DNA of 64,000 nucleotides from Gammaproteobacteria bacterium (GTDB lineage Bacteria; Pseudomonadota; Gammaproteobacteria; Arenicellales; Poriferihabitantaceae). The notes under the pieces were generated by a model, which saw nothing but the letters and a program-made list of their open reading frames with translations, searched no databases and was not told the DNA's origin. The DNA lies in assembly GCA_026708585.1 (NCBI GenBank), contig JAPOUQ010000030.1, forward strand, positions 1-64,000, in the 5' to 3' direction. Shown one piece after another: positions 18,926 to 28,312 of the stretch; within the stretch, counting starts at the first letter, position 1; each line of letters opens with the position of its first letter. The translations under genes and the position numbers were made by a program.

Positions 18926-20068
18926 TTAAATCTGAGGCTGAGTAGTTCCAACTCCCACAGATAAATGATTATCCCATTGAATGTCATCATACGCAGCTAG
19001 GGCCAATAATTCCTTCTGACCGCTTCTGGCTTGAACAAAAGCCAGTGTTCCTCTCCCACTAACGAGAAATTCACCATTATTCGTGCTGGGCGATATTCCA
19101 CAAACATCTTTGATATTGACTGAAGAAAGAAAATCAGGCGCAGTTGTATCCCAGAATGTCACACAACCTCCGAGTGGTGAAGAAACTGCCAGCACTTCTC
19201 CACTCGAATCAAACGCTATGCTCCCGCAATAGTTTTTCATCGAACGAATTACCGAGTGCGGTTCATCTATCAGCATGATTTGTCTGCTTCCATCATGCAT
19301 CCCAATCAAAGGAACAAGGTTTCCAGACGGTCCTTTATACTGCATTGCTATTCCAACTATTCCTGCTGAATTGATATCAATATGTCGAATACTCAATTGA
19401 CGGAATTGCTCTGTTAGAGAAAATTTAGCAAGGAGTTTCCCGTTTTCTCGGTTGATATAGCACAACGATGATTCCATTGTTGGTAAGTTCATTTTGACTC
19501 TTGGAAGTTCTGGATGTGTCAGAATTCCGCCGTTGGCAACTACCAGAGTCTGACCGTCCGGATATAATTTTATTTCGTGGGGGCCGATCCCATGTGATGG
19601 AATTTCTTTTATCCGTCGATAATTTTCGTTGGCATCGTAAACACCAATTACTCCACGACCATTTTCAAAATCATTTTCGGTAGCATAGACTAAGCGTCCC
19701 TCCGGTTCGAATACACCGTGCCCGCAGAAGCATCGTCCTTGATGTGATCCAAGGCTTTGTATCAATCGACCAGTTCCCGGATGAAAAGCAATAGCAAATG
19801 TACCCGGGCGTCTGGCGAACAATATGGCCTCGGTTTCGTTTGGACGCATTGTGATTGAGTGCCCTCGATCGGGCAGCATAATTTTCGATGTACTTGTACC
19901 ATCGGGAGGGAAACAGACAACTTCAAAGCCGCCTTGTTGATTCTCACAAGCACTCGCATATAGCAGCACTTGACCATGAGCAACTTTTGATTGAGCAAGC
20001 GTGTATAGAAAACTACCCTTTACAATACTTGCAACCAGTACCAGAAATTTTCGACGTTCAATCACCAT
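18926..20068 (-). CDS. DUF1513 protein of the iron/imelysin cluster
   Basis: A 380-residue exported protein with a Tat-type N-terminus (ERRKFLVLVASIVKG). The body reads as repeated beta-strand blades (RGHSITMRPNETEAILFARRPGTF, GHGVFEPEGRLVYATEND, GPHEIKLYPDGQTLVVANGG), a DUF1513 beta-propeller. Its start overlaps the end of the M75-like gene by 11 bases, so the two are coupled. DUF1513 genes commonly travel with imelysin and di-haem oxidoreductase genes. The role is unknown, presumably periplasmic and iron-related. Confidence 0.88.
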   Translation of the reverse strand: MVIERRKFLVLVASIVKGSFLYTLAQSKVAHGQVLLYASACENQQGGFEVVCFPPDGTSTSKIMLPDRGHSITMRPNETEAILFARRPGTFAIAFHPGTGRLIQSLGSHQGRCFCGHGVFEPEGRLVYATENDFENGRGVIGVYDANENYRRIKEIPSHGIGPHEIKLYPDGQTLVVANGGILTHPELPRVKMNLPTMESSLCYINRENGKLLAKFSLTEQFRQLSIRHIDINSAGIVGIAMQYKGPSGNLVPLIGMHDGSRQIMLIDEPHSVIRSMKNYCGSIAFDSSGEVLAVSSPLGGCVTFWDTTAPDFLSSVNIKDVCGISPSTNNGEFLVSGRGTLAFVQARSGQKELLALAAYDDIQWDNHLSVGVGTTQPQI

Positions 20069-21149
20069 CTAGCGCATTGAAACCGATCGTCATTCCGATA
20101 GTTTTGGCTAGCCGAGTTCTTACAATCTGTTTCATTGCTAGCACCTGTTTTTTGAGCTTTTCTATTTTAGGGCGCTGTTTATCATCAATCGCTGCAAATT
20201 CAATCGGAACATTCAATGATTGTGCATTTGCTAATGTTACACGAAGAGCTTTTTGCATCAGCGCATCAAGGTGTGGATCGGCTTGTTTGGCCAGCTTGCT
20301 TAACCCAGAATTTTCATCCAATCCATAAAGATCTTGGAGTGCATTTAGAGTAATTACTAAATTGCGTGTCGATCGTGCACTTAAACGGGATTCAGCCAAT
20401 GCTGGACGAGCTTTATCAATACTCTCTCCAATCACTGGTTTCAAATTGATGTCATATGCAAACTGCAGACTATTATACAGGCTCTGGAAGAAGCTTAGCG
20501 TTGCCGCCGAATGATTTTCATAAAATGGATTTTTTTCATTTGGCTCTTTGAGGAATTTTGCATAGGCCGAATCACCATCACGCCAATCTCCCAAGATCCC
20601 AATTGCCATCGTTTCCATATTGCGAGCAACTAAAATCAGGAGATTGCAGAATTCAGACTGATTTTTATTGCTTACACCGAGAAAATGTTCATGGAATATC
20701 AATGCTTCAGCCGCTAACAACCCTTGAACCGCTACATTGGAATCAGTTAATTCTTCAGTGATTCCAGAAGTAACTACTTCAGCCAAAGAGTCGATTACTT
20801 TACCTCGAGCCTGTGGCCAAAAATAGAAACGAAACTGTCGCATAAAAAATTCAATTGGACCAAACTGTATATGTGCAATGGCAAACCAAGCATCCATGAC
20901 TTTGTGAAAGTCCTCTCTCAGGACTGACAAATGAATCCGCTTAGATGCACTGCAAAAAGACTGAGATGTAGCCGCAAACTTTGACGCACTCTGAGTCAGA
21001 ATTTCATAGCGTGGAATAACGTGCATATCAACCAAAAAGGCGTTGACTTCGGCGTAATCAGCTTCGGAAAAACCTTGAATCTGGTCGGTTGCAACTGCCA
21101 GTTTCGACATCATCAAAATAGCAGTACTCAAACAAATGAGTCTTAACAT
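20058..21149 (-). CDS. M75/imelysin-like periplasmic protein
   Basis: A 363-residue secreted helical protein of the imelysin (M75) superfamily, the second such protein in the cluster. The start is set at ATG 21149 rather than 21164, because GGGGGA lies 7 bases before it and MLRLICLST begins a clean signal peptide ending near AVA. The GxHxxE motif of classical imelysins is not clear in this copy. It follows the di-haem oxidoreductase by 19 bases and overlaps the DUF1513 gene. Family knowledge links such proteins to periplasmic iron handling; the biochemical activity is unsettled. Confidence 0.8.
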   Translation of the reverse strand: MLRLICLSTAILMMSKLAVATDQIQGFSEADYAEVNAFLVDMHVIPRYEILTQSASKFAATSQSFCSASKRIHLSVLREDFHKVMDAWFAIAHIQFGPIEFFMRQFRFYFWPQARGKVIDSLAEVVTSGITEELTDSNVAVQGLLAAEALIFHEHFLGVSNKNQSEFCNLLILVARNMETMAIGILGDWRDGDSAYAKFLKEPNEKNPFYENHSAATLSFFQSLYNSLQFAYDINLKPVIGESIDKARPALAESRLSARSTRNLVITLNALQDLYGLDENSGLSKLAKQADPHLDALMQKALRVTLANAQSLNVPIEFAAIDDKQRPKIEKLKKQVLAMKQIVRTRLAKTIGMTIGFNALDGD

Positions 21150-21168
21150 GCAAATGTCCCCCATTTAT

Positions 21169-22719
21169 TTACAGAGAATGTAGAAATGCGATCAATGCCT
21201 CACGCTCAGATCTCGTCATCGCTATGACCTGCTGTTTTGAATCTTCTGCCTCACCTCCATGCCAGAGAATTGCCTCCAGCAGATTCCGTGCACGCCCATC
21301 ATGCAGAAAAAATGTGTGACCATTTACAGTTTCAGTAAGGCCAATCCCCCAAAGTGGAGGCGTTCGCCATTCTCTACCGTTTGCTTTGCTTTCGATGCTA
21401 CCATCTGCCAGTCCTTCACCCATATCGTGCAGGAGCAAGTCGCTGTAAGGCCATATCAATTGAAACGATTGTTCTTCACCTATCGAGTCACGCCGAGTTA
21501 CAAATTTTGGGCGGTGACAACCGATGCAGTTTGCTTCATAAAATAATCTTTTACCCTCTAAAATTTGCAGATCTTGTACATCCCTTCGAGCCGGAACACC
21601 AAGATTACGGGTATAGAATGCCACCAAAGCCATTAGTTCAGAATTGATTTCAACAGGAAACTCATCGGTTTCTCCACCATGCGGACTTGATAAGCACTCA
21701 AGTTGCATTTTGGTGCAATCGCCGTAGGGATTTGGATAGAGTGGAGTTGCAATTCCTATATCGGCTAGAAATGCAGAAGCTGATTGTTGAACAACTGTCG
21801 GATTACCTCCCTTCCAACCAAATCGACCTAACATCAGTCGATTGTATTCATCGCTCCAAACGATATTAGCTCGCCCGGATATACCATCTCTATCTAGGTC
21901 ATCAACATCTTCCCAAGCCAAAATATCTTCTTCGGCTATGGCTTCCAAAAGACCCATTCCAATTACAGGGGGGGCAACTCGAGGTGATAACACTGCATCT
22001 TGTTGCAATGGCCCGTATGTTAATCTAGTAACTTCATAACTCGGCTTTCTAAGATTGACAGTTTCTCCGTCTGCCAATTCAATCGGAGTCTCTTGATAGG
22101 TTATTAACATCTCACCCTCAGCACCTACCCCCTGAACTGAAAAATTTTGCAATTGATCACCATAAGTAGGATCAGGCATTGATTTTCTGCGATTGCTTTT
22201 TAAAAGTTCTTTTTCTGCATTTGTCTGTAGCTGAATCGAAACACGTAAAATCATGCTTGTTGCCTTCTGACCGAATGCAGGTGGTTGGCCACGTCCGTCT
22301 TTGATGTGACAACCCTGACAAGAACGTGCATTGAATAGTGGACCTAAGCCATCGGAGGATTTTGTTGAGCTAGGTGCGGATACCCAGAACTTGCGAAAAA
22401 GACCGTTACCAACGAAAAATTGCGCCTTTCGCTCAAATGACATATTGGCTGAAGGGTGGGAAAATGAATTGGAATTGATTGACTCAAAAACTGTTGCTGC
22501 ACCACCAGACCTAGTTTCATATTTCTCTGCCTTCGAGAAATCTTCCGTAGGTGTAAGAATCCTTTCGATGCGTTTACTGTCTGACTGAAACTGTGCATAA
22601 CCAATAGGAGCAAACATTGCCGACAAAATGCAACAGATTGCAATCAAACTGGACAGCACTGATTTGAAAGCGCTTATTGAATTTTGACCTTGTTTGGATT
22701 GCAAAATAAAAAACTTCAC
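21169..22719 (-). CDS. Di-haem oxidoreductase (DUF1111)
   Basis: A 516-residue periplasmic c-type cytochrome. A signal peptide (to about residue 42) is followed by two haem sites, C134-x-x-C137-H138 (ARSCQGCH) and C398-x-x-C401-H402 (EANCIGCH). The Asp-rich DLDRDGISGR (275-284), a calcium-binding-like loop, and the ALVAFYTRNLGVPARRD region are typical of the DUF1111 di-haem peroxidase-like family. It is first gene of the minus-strand unit with the M75-like and DUF1513 genes, its start 76 bases from a Fur-box-like palindrome. It probably oxidises or reduces iron, or serves an electron-transfer step in iron uptake. Confidence 0.9.
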   Translation of the reverse strand: MKFFILQSKQGQNSISAFKSVLSSLIAICCILSAMFAPIGYAQFQSDSKRIERILTPTEDFSKAEKYETRSGGAATVFESINSNSFSHPSANMSFERKAQFFVGNGLFRKFWVSAPSSTKSSDGLGPLFNARSCQGCHIKDGRGQPPAFGQKATSMILRVSIQLQTNAEKELLKSNRRKSMPDPTYGDQLQNFSVQGVGAEGEMLITYQETPIELADGETVNLRKPSYEVTRLTYGPLQQDAVLSPRVAPPVIGMGLLEAIAEEDILAWEDVDDLDRDGISGRANIVWSDEYNRLMLGRFGWKGGNPTVVQQSASAFLADIGIATPLYPNPYGDCTKMQLECLSSPHGGETDEFPVEINSELMALVAFYTRNLGVPARRDVQDLQILEGKRLFYEANCIGCHRPKFVTRRDSIGEEQSFQLIWPYSDLLLHDMGEGLADGSIESKANGREWRTPPLWGIGLTETVNGHTFFLHDGRARNLLEAILWHGGEAEDSKQQVIAMTRSEREALIAFLHSL

Positions 22720-22794
22720 TAAATTATCACCCTCATTGGTAATGAACTGGGGTTAGTATCATGCTTCTCATATCAGCAACCCAACAAATAAATG

Positions 22795-22813
22795 AATAAG
22801 AATAATTCTCATT
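22795..22813. promoter_or_regulatory. Fur-box-like operator
   Basis: AATAAGAATAATTCTCATT is a 9-1-9 inverted repeat with 8 of 9 arm bases paired, and it matches the classic 19-bp Fur consensus at about 12 positions. A second half-site-like TTATTATCATT follows at once (22816-22825). It lies between the divergent di-haem oxidoreductase and imelysin genes, so iron repression of both is the natural reading. Confidence 0.6.
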
Positions 22814-22998
22814 TTTATTATCATTTGGTATTATAATTCAAATTAAATGCAGATAACTGAATATCTATTTTTGCGTAAAAACTTGGAGAGAACATAGCAT
22901 AACCCATGGCTCCCAAGTCTATTAGAACAGGATCTGCAGGTTGATAAATCTTACTGATTTATCTGAATCGCTTTCTTATTAAATTCGATTATTAAATT

Positions 22999-24288
22999 AT
23001 GAAATCAAATAAAACGAGGACACCGAAATTGTATAGGATCAGTTTACTAATCTTAGTACTGATACCGGTCTCGTCCTTTGCAACCGTTTCAGTCAATGAT
23101 GTACTAGAACATTATGGCAAACTTGCGAAAGCAAAATATGAGGATTCACTTATTTCGGCTCAAGTTCTACAAAGTGCAATCAATTCGTTTGTAGTAAATC
23201 CAACCGAAGATAATCTAGCAAAGGCGAAAAGTGCCTGGCTGGCCGCCCGAATTCCATACCAGCAAAGCGAAGTCTACCGTTTCGGTAATGCGATCGTTGA
23301 TGACTGGGAGGGAAAGGTAAATGCATGGCCTCTTGATGAGGGCTTAATTGACTATGTTAATACCGGGAGTTATGGCACAGAGTCAGAAGAAAATCCAGGA
23401 TATGCAGCGAATGTTATTGGTCATTCTAGTATCAAAATATCGGGAGAGACCATTGATGTATCGAATATTACAAAAAGCCTGCTCGCTGATACCCTCCAAG
23501 AGCTTGGCGGAGCAGAATCGAACGTTGCCACAGGATATCATGCAATTGAGTTTCTACTTTGGGGTCAGGATCTTAACGGTACAGGGCCGGGGGCAGGTAA
23601 CCGACCGGCAAGCGATTTCAATACAGCAAATTGCACCAATGGTAATTGTGATCGTAGAGTTGCTTATCTCCAAACCGCAACTGATTTACTAATTGACGAT
23701 CTAGAATGGATCGTAGATAGGTGGAGCGAAGACGGTGCAGCAACCCAGAACGTAATGGACGCTGGAAATGATCAAGGGCTGTCTATCATCTTTACCGGAA
23801 TGGGAAGCCTTTCATATGGTGAGCTTGCAGGCGAGCGAATGCAGCTCGGCCTGTTATTGCATGATCCAGAAGAAGAGCACGATTGTTTCAGTGATAACAC
23901 TCATGCTTCACATTATTATGATGCCTTAGGAATTCAAAATATTTACCACGGAACCTACAGAAGAATTGATGGCTCAATATTAAAAGGTCCAAGTGTATCT
24001 GATCTAGTCAAGGCTGCTAATCCCGAAACTGATGCAGCCCTGACTTCAGCTCTTAACGCGACAATGATAGCGATGTCTAATATATTCAATACGGCTGAAG
24101 GTGGTGAAGCCTACGATCAACAAATTGCTGAGGGAAATGCAGCAGGCAATCAAAGAGTGCAATCAGCAATCGATATGCTAAAGAATCAAACTAGAGAAAT
24201 TGAAAATGCGGTTGCAGTCTTGAATCTTGGATCCATTGAGTTTGAGGGTTCAGATAGTCTTGATGACCCAGAGGCTGTGTTTGAATAA
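22999..24288 (+). CDS. Imelysin (M75 family, IrpA-like)
   Basis: A 429-residue exported protein with a signal peptide ending near SSFA (residue 28). The GxHxxE motif is present as GYHAIEFLLWG, followed by GAGNRPASDF and two Cys residues (NCTNGNCD). Two helical-bundle halves are recognisable. Imelysins are periplasmic or surface iron-uptake proteins, some called IrpA or insulin-cleaving peptidase; peptidase activity is doubtful for most. It is transcribed divergently from the oxidoreductase operon, with the Fur-like box between them. Confidence 0.9.
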   Translation: MKSNKTRTPKLYRISLLILVLIPVSSFATVSVNDVLEHYGKLAKAKYEDSLISAQVLQSAINSFVVNPTEDNLAKAKSAWLAARIPYQQSEVYRFGNAIVDDWEGKVNAWPLDEGLIDYVNTGSYGTESEENPGYAANVIGHSSIKISGETIDVSNITKSLLADTLQELGGAESNVATGYHAIEFLLWGQDLNGTGPGAGNRPASDFNTANCTNGNCDRRVAYLQTATDLLIDDLEWIVDRWSEDGAATQNVMDAGNDQGLSIIFTGMGSLSYGELAGERMQLGLLLHDPEEEHDCFSDNTHASHYYDALGIQNIYHGTYRRIDGSILKGPSVSDLVKAANPETDAALTSALNATMIAMSNIFNTAEGGEAYDQQIAEGNAAGNQRVQSAIDMLKNQTREIENAVAVLNLGSIEFEGSDSLDDPEAVFE

Positions 24289-25167
24289 CAATAACCGTGC
24301 ATGATTTTGGAACCAGAAACTCAAGATAAACTGAACCCTTGCGATATGGAGTGGCTGGCGAAAGTGATCATACTGAACCAATTCTGAGAATTGATTTTCA
24401 CGATAACATTATTTGAGTTTCAGAATTCTACTTTCCGAGTAATCCACAGAACTGTTTGGCTATCGCTGGTTGGCAGTATCTGAAGATCCTGTTAAGCTTC
24501 ACTTCGGGAAGCTCAGACTCTGCTCTCCGCCGTCAGCCAACTCGTGTCCCAAGGGCGAACTCCGACACTCAAACAGCATCAGCCGATGAGGAATGGCAGG
24601 TTGACCAAGCCTAGTTGCTAGAATCGTAGCAAATCTCATGGCAACAATGGCAATCCAGCGCTTAACCGTTCGCCCTCTTCTATTCCAGAAGCACCCTGCG
24701 CGAGGTAGGAGGCAAGGGTCAACTCGTGCTGCCCCATGTATTTGTATCAGTGCAGGTTAGTTGCTAGTAGCATATAGTCAATGGTTCACGTAGCCACCGC
24801 CGTCGCGAATATTGACCAACATACTGTAACCACTACACTGGATATTCACCAACGGATCAGAGCAACTTTCTGGTTTGCTGGTATGCGGTCATATTATCCA
24901 GAGTTAAGGATTTTTTCAGTTTCTTTGCAAGAGTTTCACCCAGATATCCTTTTCCGGTTTATTGACATGCTTATAACAGTCATAGCGTCCTCGTCCCTGA
25001 GTAACGCCCAAATGCTTCCAGCCCGAGGTGCGTAAAAGTTGGTCGAAAACTCATTTATTGATTTTTTTCGACCAGAAGGTCAAAACAAGAAGAGCTCAGG
25101 ATAAACTAGACATTGCAATTACCCTTTTATAATTACTATATTAAACCGATTCAACTACTTCAGAGTT
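24289..25167. other. Gene-poor segment with a GC-richer island
   Basis: 879 bases with no intact gene. The part from about 24480 to 24830 is visibly richer in G and C than its surroundings. The minus strand there reads in pieces that look protein-like but are cut by stops. One run, near 25032-24919, reads RTSGWKHLGVTQGRGRYDCY and on. An 84-codon plus-strand frame (24781-25035) shows no motif. The likeliest reading is a decayed insertion. Confidence 0.4.
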
Positions 25168-26145
25168 ATGACCCGATTTTTGATTGATAATTTGCAATAC
25201 TGCAATTGGTCAGAGAAAATTTTTCGGCAGTTGCGCGAGAGCGAAGTCGACGCCGTTCATGTTACTGTTGTTTATCATCAGGGATTTCGGGACATGATAA
25301 CAAATCTCGAGTCCTGGAACCGTTATTTTGAAAAGTATGCAAAATATATTGTGAGAGGAACAAACGGAGATCACGTTCGACAAGCAAAACAACAAAATAA
25401 GACGGCAATATTTTTTGGATTGCAGAATCCAAGCCCAATTGAAGACGACCTTGGGCTCGTTGAAATCTGCCACCAGTTGGGAATCCGCTTTATACAACTG
25501 AGTTATAACAATCAGTCTTTACTGGCTTCAGGAGTATATGAACCGGAAGATCGAGGCTTAACACGATTCGGAAAGGAAGTCGTGAATGAAATGAACCGCG
25601 TAGGTTTGGTCATCGATATGTCTCATTCCGGTGCGCGGTCAACGATAGAGGCAATCGAACATTCAACACGTCCGATAGCAATCACTCATGCGAATCCATA
25701 TTTCTGGGAACCTTCAATTCGCAACAAATCGGATGATGTTCTTAAAGAACTAGTGCAATCCGGAGGGATGCTGGGTTTCTCTCTTTATCCAAACCATCTA
25801 AAAAATGGCTCAAATTGTAGTTTGGCTGACTTTTGTCAGATGGTTGCTGAAACGGTATCACGATACGGCATTGAGAATTTTGGAATTGGATCGGATTTGT
25901 GCCAAGACCAGCCGGATGAAGTTGTTGGGTGGATGAGGTTTGGTCTTTGGTCAAAGAACCCATTCCAAGGATCAGAAAACACTCCAACATTTCCTCCAAT
26001 GCCGAATTGGTTTCGTGATAATCGAGATTGGGAAAATATTCGCACTGGACTCCAATCAGTCGGATTTTCGGAACAGGAAATAGCAAAAATTATGGGCGAA
26101 AACTGGTTACAATTTTACGACATGAGCTTTGGGCCGGCACTGTGA
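25168..26145 (+). CDS. M19 membrane-dipeptidase family protein, betaine-cluster type
   Basis: A 325-residue metallo-hydrolase fold of peptidase family M19. The landmarks of one conserved branch are visible: LQYCNWS at the start in place of the usual HxD entry motif, DAVHVTVVYH, FGLQNPSPIEDD, QLSYNNQSLL, DMSHSGARSTIEAI, PIAITHANP, GIGSDLCQDQPD and IMGENWL. From memory this is the branch of Pseudomonas aeruginosa PA5396, encoded beside dimethylglycine dehydrogenase genes in glycine-betaine catabolism. The substrate of that branch is unknown. The stop overlaps the next start as GTGA, so the products are coupled. Confidence 0.88.
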   Translation: MTRFLIDNLQYCNWSEKIFRQLRESEVDAVHVTVVYHQGFRDMITNLESWNRYFEKYAKYIVRGTNGDHVRQAKQQNKTAIFFGLQNPSPIEDDLGLVEICHQLGIRFIQLSYNNQSLLASGVYEPEDRGLTRFGKEVVNEMNRVGLVIDMSHSGARSTIEAIEHSTRPIAITHANPYFWEPSIRNKSDDVLKELVQSGGMLGFSLYPNHLKNGSNCSLADFCQMVAETVSRYGIENFGIGSDLCQDQPDEVVGWMRFGLWSKNPFQGSENTPTFPPMPNWFRDNRDWENIRTGLQSVGFSEQEIAKIMGENWLQFYDMSFGPAL

Positions 26146-27794
26146 AAGAAGTTCCAATTTGCGATCCTGTCTCATTAAGATCACCTTCGGAAATCATGCG
26201 ATTGTCACGCATGGGACAATCTTTTCCTTCAAGATTATCTTTTCTTCCCACTTTGCTCCGAAGGTTGCATCAAGAATCAGCTCAAGTTCATCGTGATGTC
26301 TGGAATATGAATTCTGATGGTCACGGTCATGCGATCTATTCAATCTCATTGGGTGGATATACCTATTCTCTAGTTGCCATAACAAATGAGCTTGATGATC
26401 AAAACCGAACTGATCGGGTGATTGCCGAGGCCTGGGACAGTTCCTTCGTCTTATATGATGGAGTTCCCGATGCTTCAGAAATTCAACGGCTGATCCGGAA
26501 TGTACCCAAGCAGGAAGCATCTCGCTTTTCCGAACGTGAGCTTATTCTTTCCAGGGCGAATAAGTCGGTTCGATTGTTTGATCATGTTGTAAACCGGCTG
26601 AAGAAAAATTGTCAGCCGGATGTAGCACGAGTATGCGAAACCGGATATTTGATGCGCACAACCGCGGTCTATGGAAATGGAAAGTTCGGTATTGCAGATC
26701 GTGTCCGAATCTTTGATCGACCCTGCCTTTCAGGACCATTCATGCCGGAAATGCTTACGATTTGGTTAATTCGGGGATTCAGCCATGATCTTGTTGAATA
26801 CTTGGGGAAGTCTCTAATCAACCGTGATCTGAAGCGGCATCTTGGCATTGGAAATGCAACAGGTTTGGGAATGGCGCCGTTTCTAGTCGGGCATCCTGCA
26901 CTTCTTGACGCCTGGGTAAAAGCCCGTGAAATAGCTCTTGCGAGAGTTCGGTCGATCATTCGAATCGGCCAAAAAGAAAAGAAAAAATTGCGTCAGTTGG
27001 CTAACCGTGTATCTCACCATTTATATGAGTGGAATGTCCATGACGCAGATGCTCAAGCCATTATTCATGACCTCCAGATCGAGTGGAGAGAGTTTGAGAA
27101 ATTTCTTTCTGATGACACCCTCAACGGTCCAAGACCGATAAATGCACTATGGGCAGTTGCTCAGAAAAAATCTACCACACTGCAAGAATTAACCGCCGCT
27201 TTTCTGATCGAACCTTTCGGACGACTTGTCGATGATTTGTCATCGCAAATGGCAACTTCCGAAACATGGTACTTTGATCCTTCAATGTCAACACAAAAAT
27301 TTCGGGAAATCCTGTTACGGGATTGGCAGTGGGCCTTAGAATTAGATTTCAGGAATCCAGAACGAGAAAAGCGGTTCTGGTACATATCCGAGGCCAAACT
27401 AGAGCCGCGTCTCGGATTGCGATTTAAGGAAATTGGTGCAGAAGTTGAAATACCGTTGGATAATGCTCGAAGAGTTAAATCAATGGCATTTGATTTTTTC
27501 GATTATTCCGGTGACTTACTGACGTTCCTACAACAATATCCTCATCATCGCTCTGCTGTGCGTCGTGTTCAAACCCTGATGCGTTATCATTATGCGGAAA
27601 TTAGAGATAATCTTATTGATGGTTCGTGCAGACCAATAGACATGCTTCGATTCAAGTTGTCTTTTTTTGGTGCAACCAAGTTTGATCCGAAATCAGATCT
27701 TTGGACCCGAATTACTCTGGCACAGGGGGCCCCACTATTCGATGAGTTATATAGCGAACCAGATTGGTGGTTGCCAGCCCTGAAATCATTTTGA
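26142..27794 (+). CDS. Uncharacterised 550-residue protein coupled to the dipeptidase
   Basis: I do not recognise this protein. The start is GTG 26142, which overlaps the dipeptidase stop as GTGA; the frame stays open 38 codons further upstream inside the dipeptidase gene. No signal peptide or membrane helix is seen, so it is probably cytoplasmic. Early residues include VKEVPICDPVSLRSPSEIMR and MGQSFPSRLSFLPTLLRRL. There are many Trp and Arg residues and a helical, charged middle (about 270-340). A late segment reads YHYAEIRDNLIDGSC. Tight coupling to the M19 protein and the DUF3726-like gene after it suggests a three-gene unit with one job. Confidence 0.8.
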   Translation: MKEVPICDPVSLRSPSEIMRLSRMGQSFPSRLSFLPTLLRRLHQESAQVHRDVWNMNSDGHGHAIYSISLGGYTYSLVAITNELDDQNRTDRVIAEAWDSSFVLYDGVPDASEIQRLIRNVPKQEASRFSERELILSRANKSVRLFDHVVNRLKKNCQPDVARVCETGYLMRTTAVYGNGKFGIADRVRIFDRPCLSGPFMPEMLTIWLIRGFSHDLVEYLGKSLINRDLKRHLGIGNATGLGMAPFLVGHPALLDAWVKAREIALARVRSIIRIGQKEKKKLRQLANRVSHHLYEWNVHDADAQAIIHDLQIEWREFEKFLSDDTLNGPRPINALWAVAQKKSTTLQELTAAFLIEPFGRLVDDLSSQMATSETWYFDPSMSTQKFREILLRDWQWALELDFRNPEREKRFWYISEAKLEPRLGLRFKEIGAEVEIPLDNARRVKSMAFDFFDYSGDLLTFLQQYPHHRSAVRRVQTLMRYHYAEIRDNLIDGSCRPIDMLRFKLSFFGATKFDPKSDLWTRITLAQGAPLFDELYSEPDWWLPALKSF

Positions 27795-28222
27795 TCCGAT
27801 CGCGTAGCGAACTTGGCGTTCAGTTGTATCGAGCAGCCATTGGGGCTGGGTTGCCACTTGGTGATGCTGAAGATCTCCTGCAGGCAGCTCCGTATCTGAG
27901 TAAAGAGGATGTGACTCTGATCGCACAGGACCTAGATCAAAAGGGCAGGAGAATCCGCGATCTATCTGTCTCACTTGACAAGGTCGCATGCGGAAAAGAA
28001 ATACCTCCACTCGGAACCCTAGGGATTGCATTTGCTCAATTTCGAGGGTTGAAACTGAAAGAAGGAACGACAGTGTGGCCAAAAACGAATGACAAGGGTG
28101 ATCGTATTGAAATTGAGGTCGAAATCTGGGAGAGGTTAGATTATTATGCCAGGAAAATCTATGTTCAAGAGAATATGCACTCACGATTAACAGGTGCAGG
28201 AGCTGGAACAGAAGAAGATTAA
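27764..28222 (+). CDS. DUF3726-like protein
   Basis: A 152-residue frame overlapping the end of the previous gene by up to 31 bases. The first part, SRSELGVQLYRAAIGAGLPLGDAEDLLQAAPYL, resembles the N-terminal pattern of DUF3726 proteins (S-x-x-E, A-x-G-A-G-x-x-x-G-x-A-E). The protein is shorter than I would expect for that family. A TTG at 27791 just before the similarity is a possible alternative start. Function is unknown; context makes it the third gene of the M19 unit. Confidence 0.6.
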   Translation: MVVASPEIILIRSRSELGVQLYRAAIGAGLPLGDAEDLLQAAPYLSKEDVTLIAQDLDQKGRRIRDLSVSLDKVACGKEIPPLGTLGIAFAQFRGLKLKEGTTVWPKTNDKGDRIEIEVEIWERLDYYARKIYVQENMHSRLTGAGAGTEED

Positions 28223-28312
28223 GTCTCTGTTTCGGTTGATAATATTCGGATTTCTATAAATTAAAAAGGGTCAATTTCAAATAGTCACCGCTCATTGATT
28301 TACAGGTATATG

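Noticed and set aside
24781-25035. 84-codon plus-strand reading frame.
   Set aside because: No recognisable domain, no ribosome site, and it lies across a compositional boundary in a decayed region.
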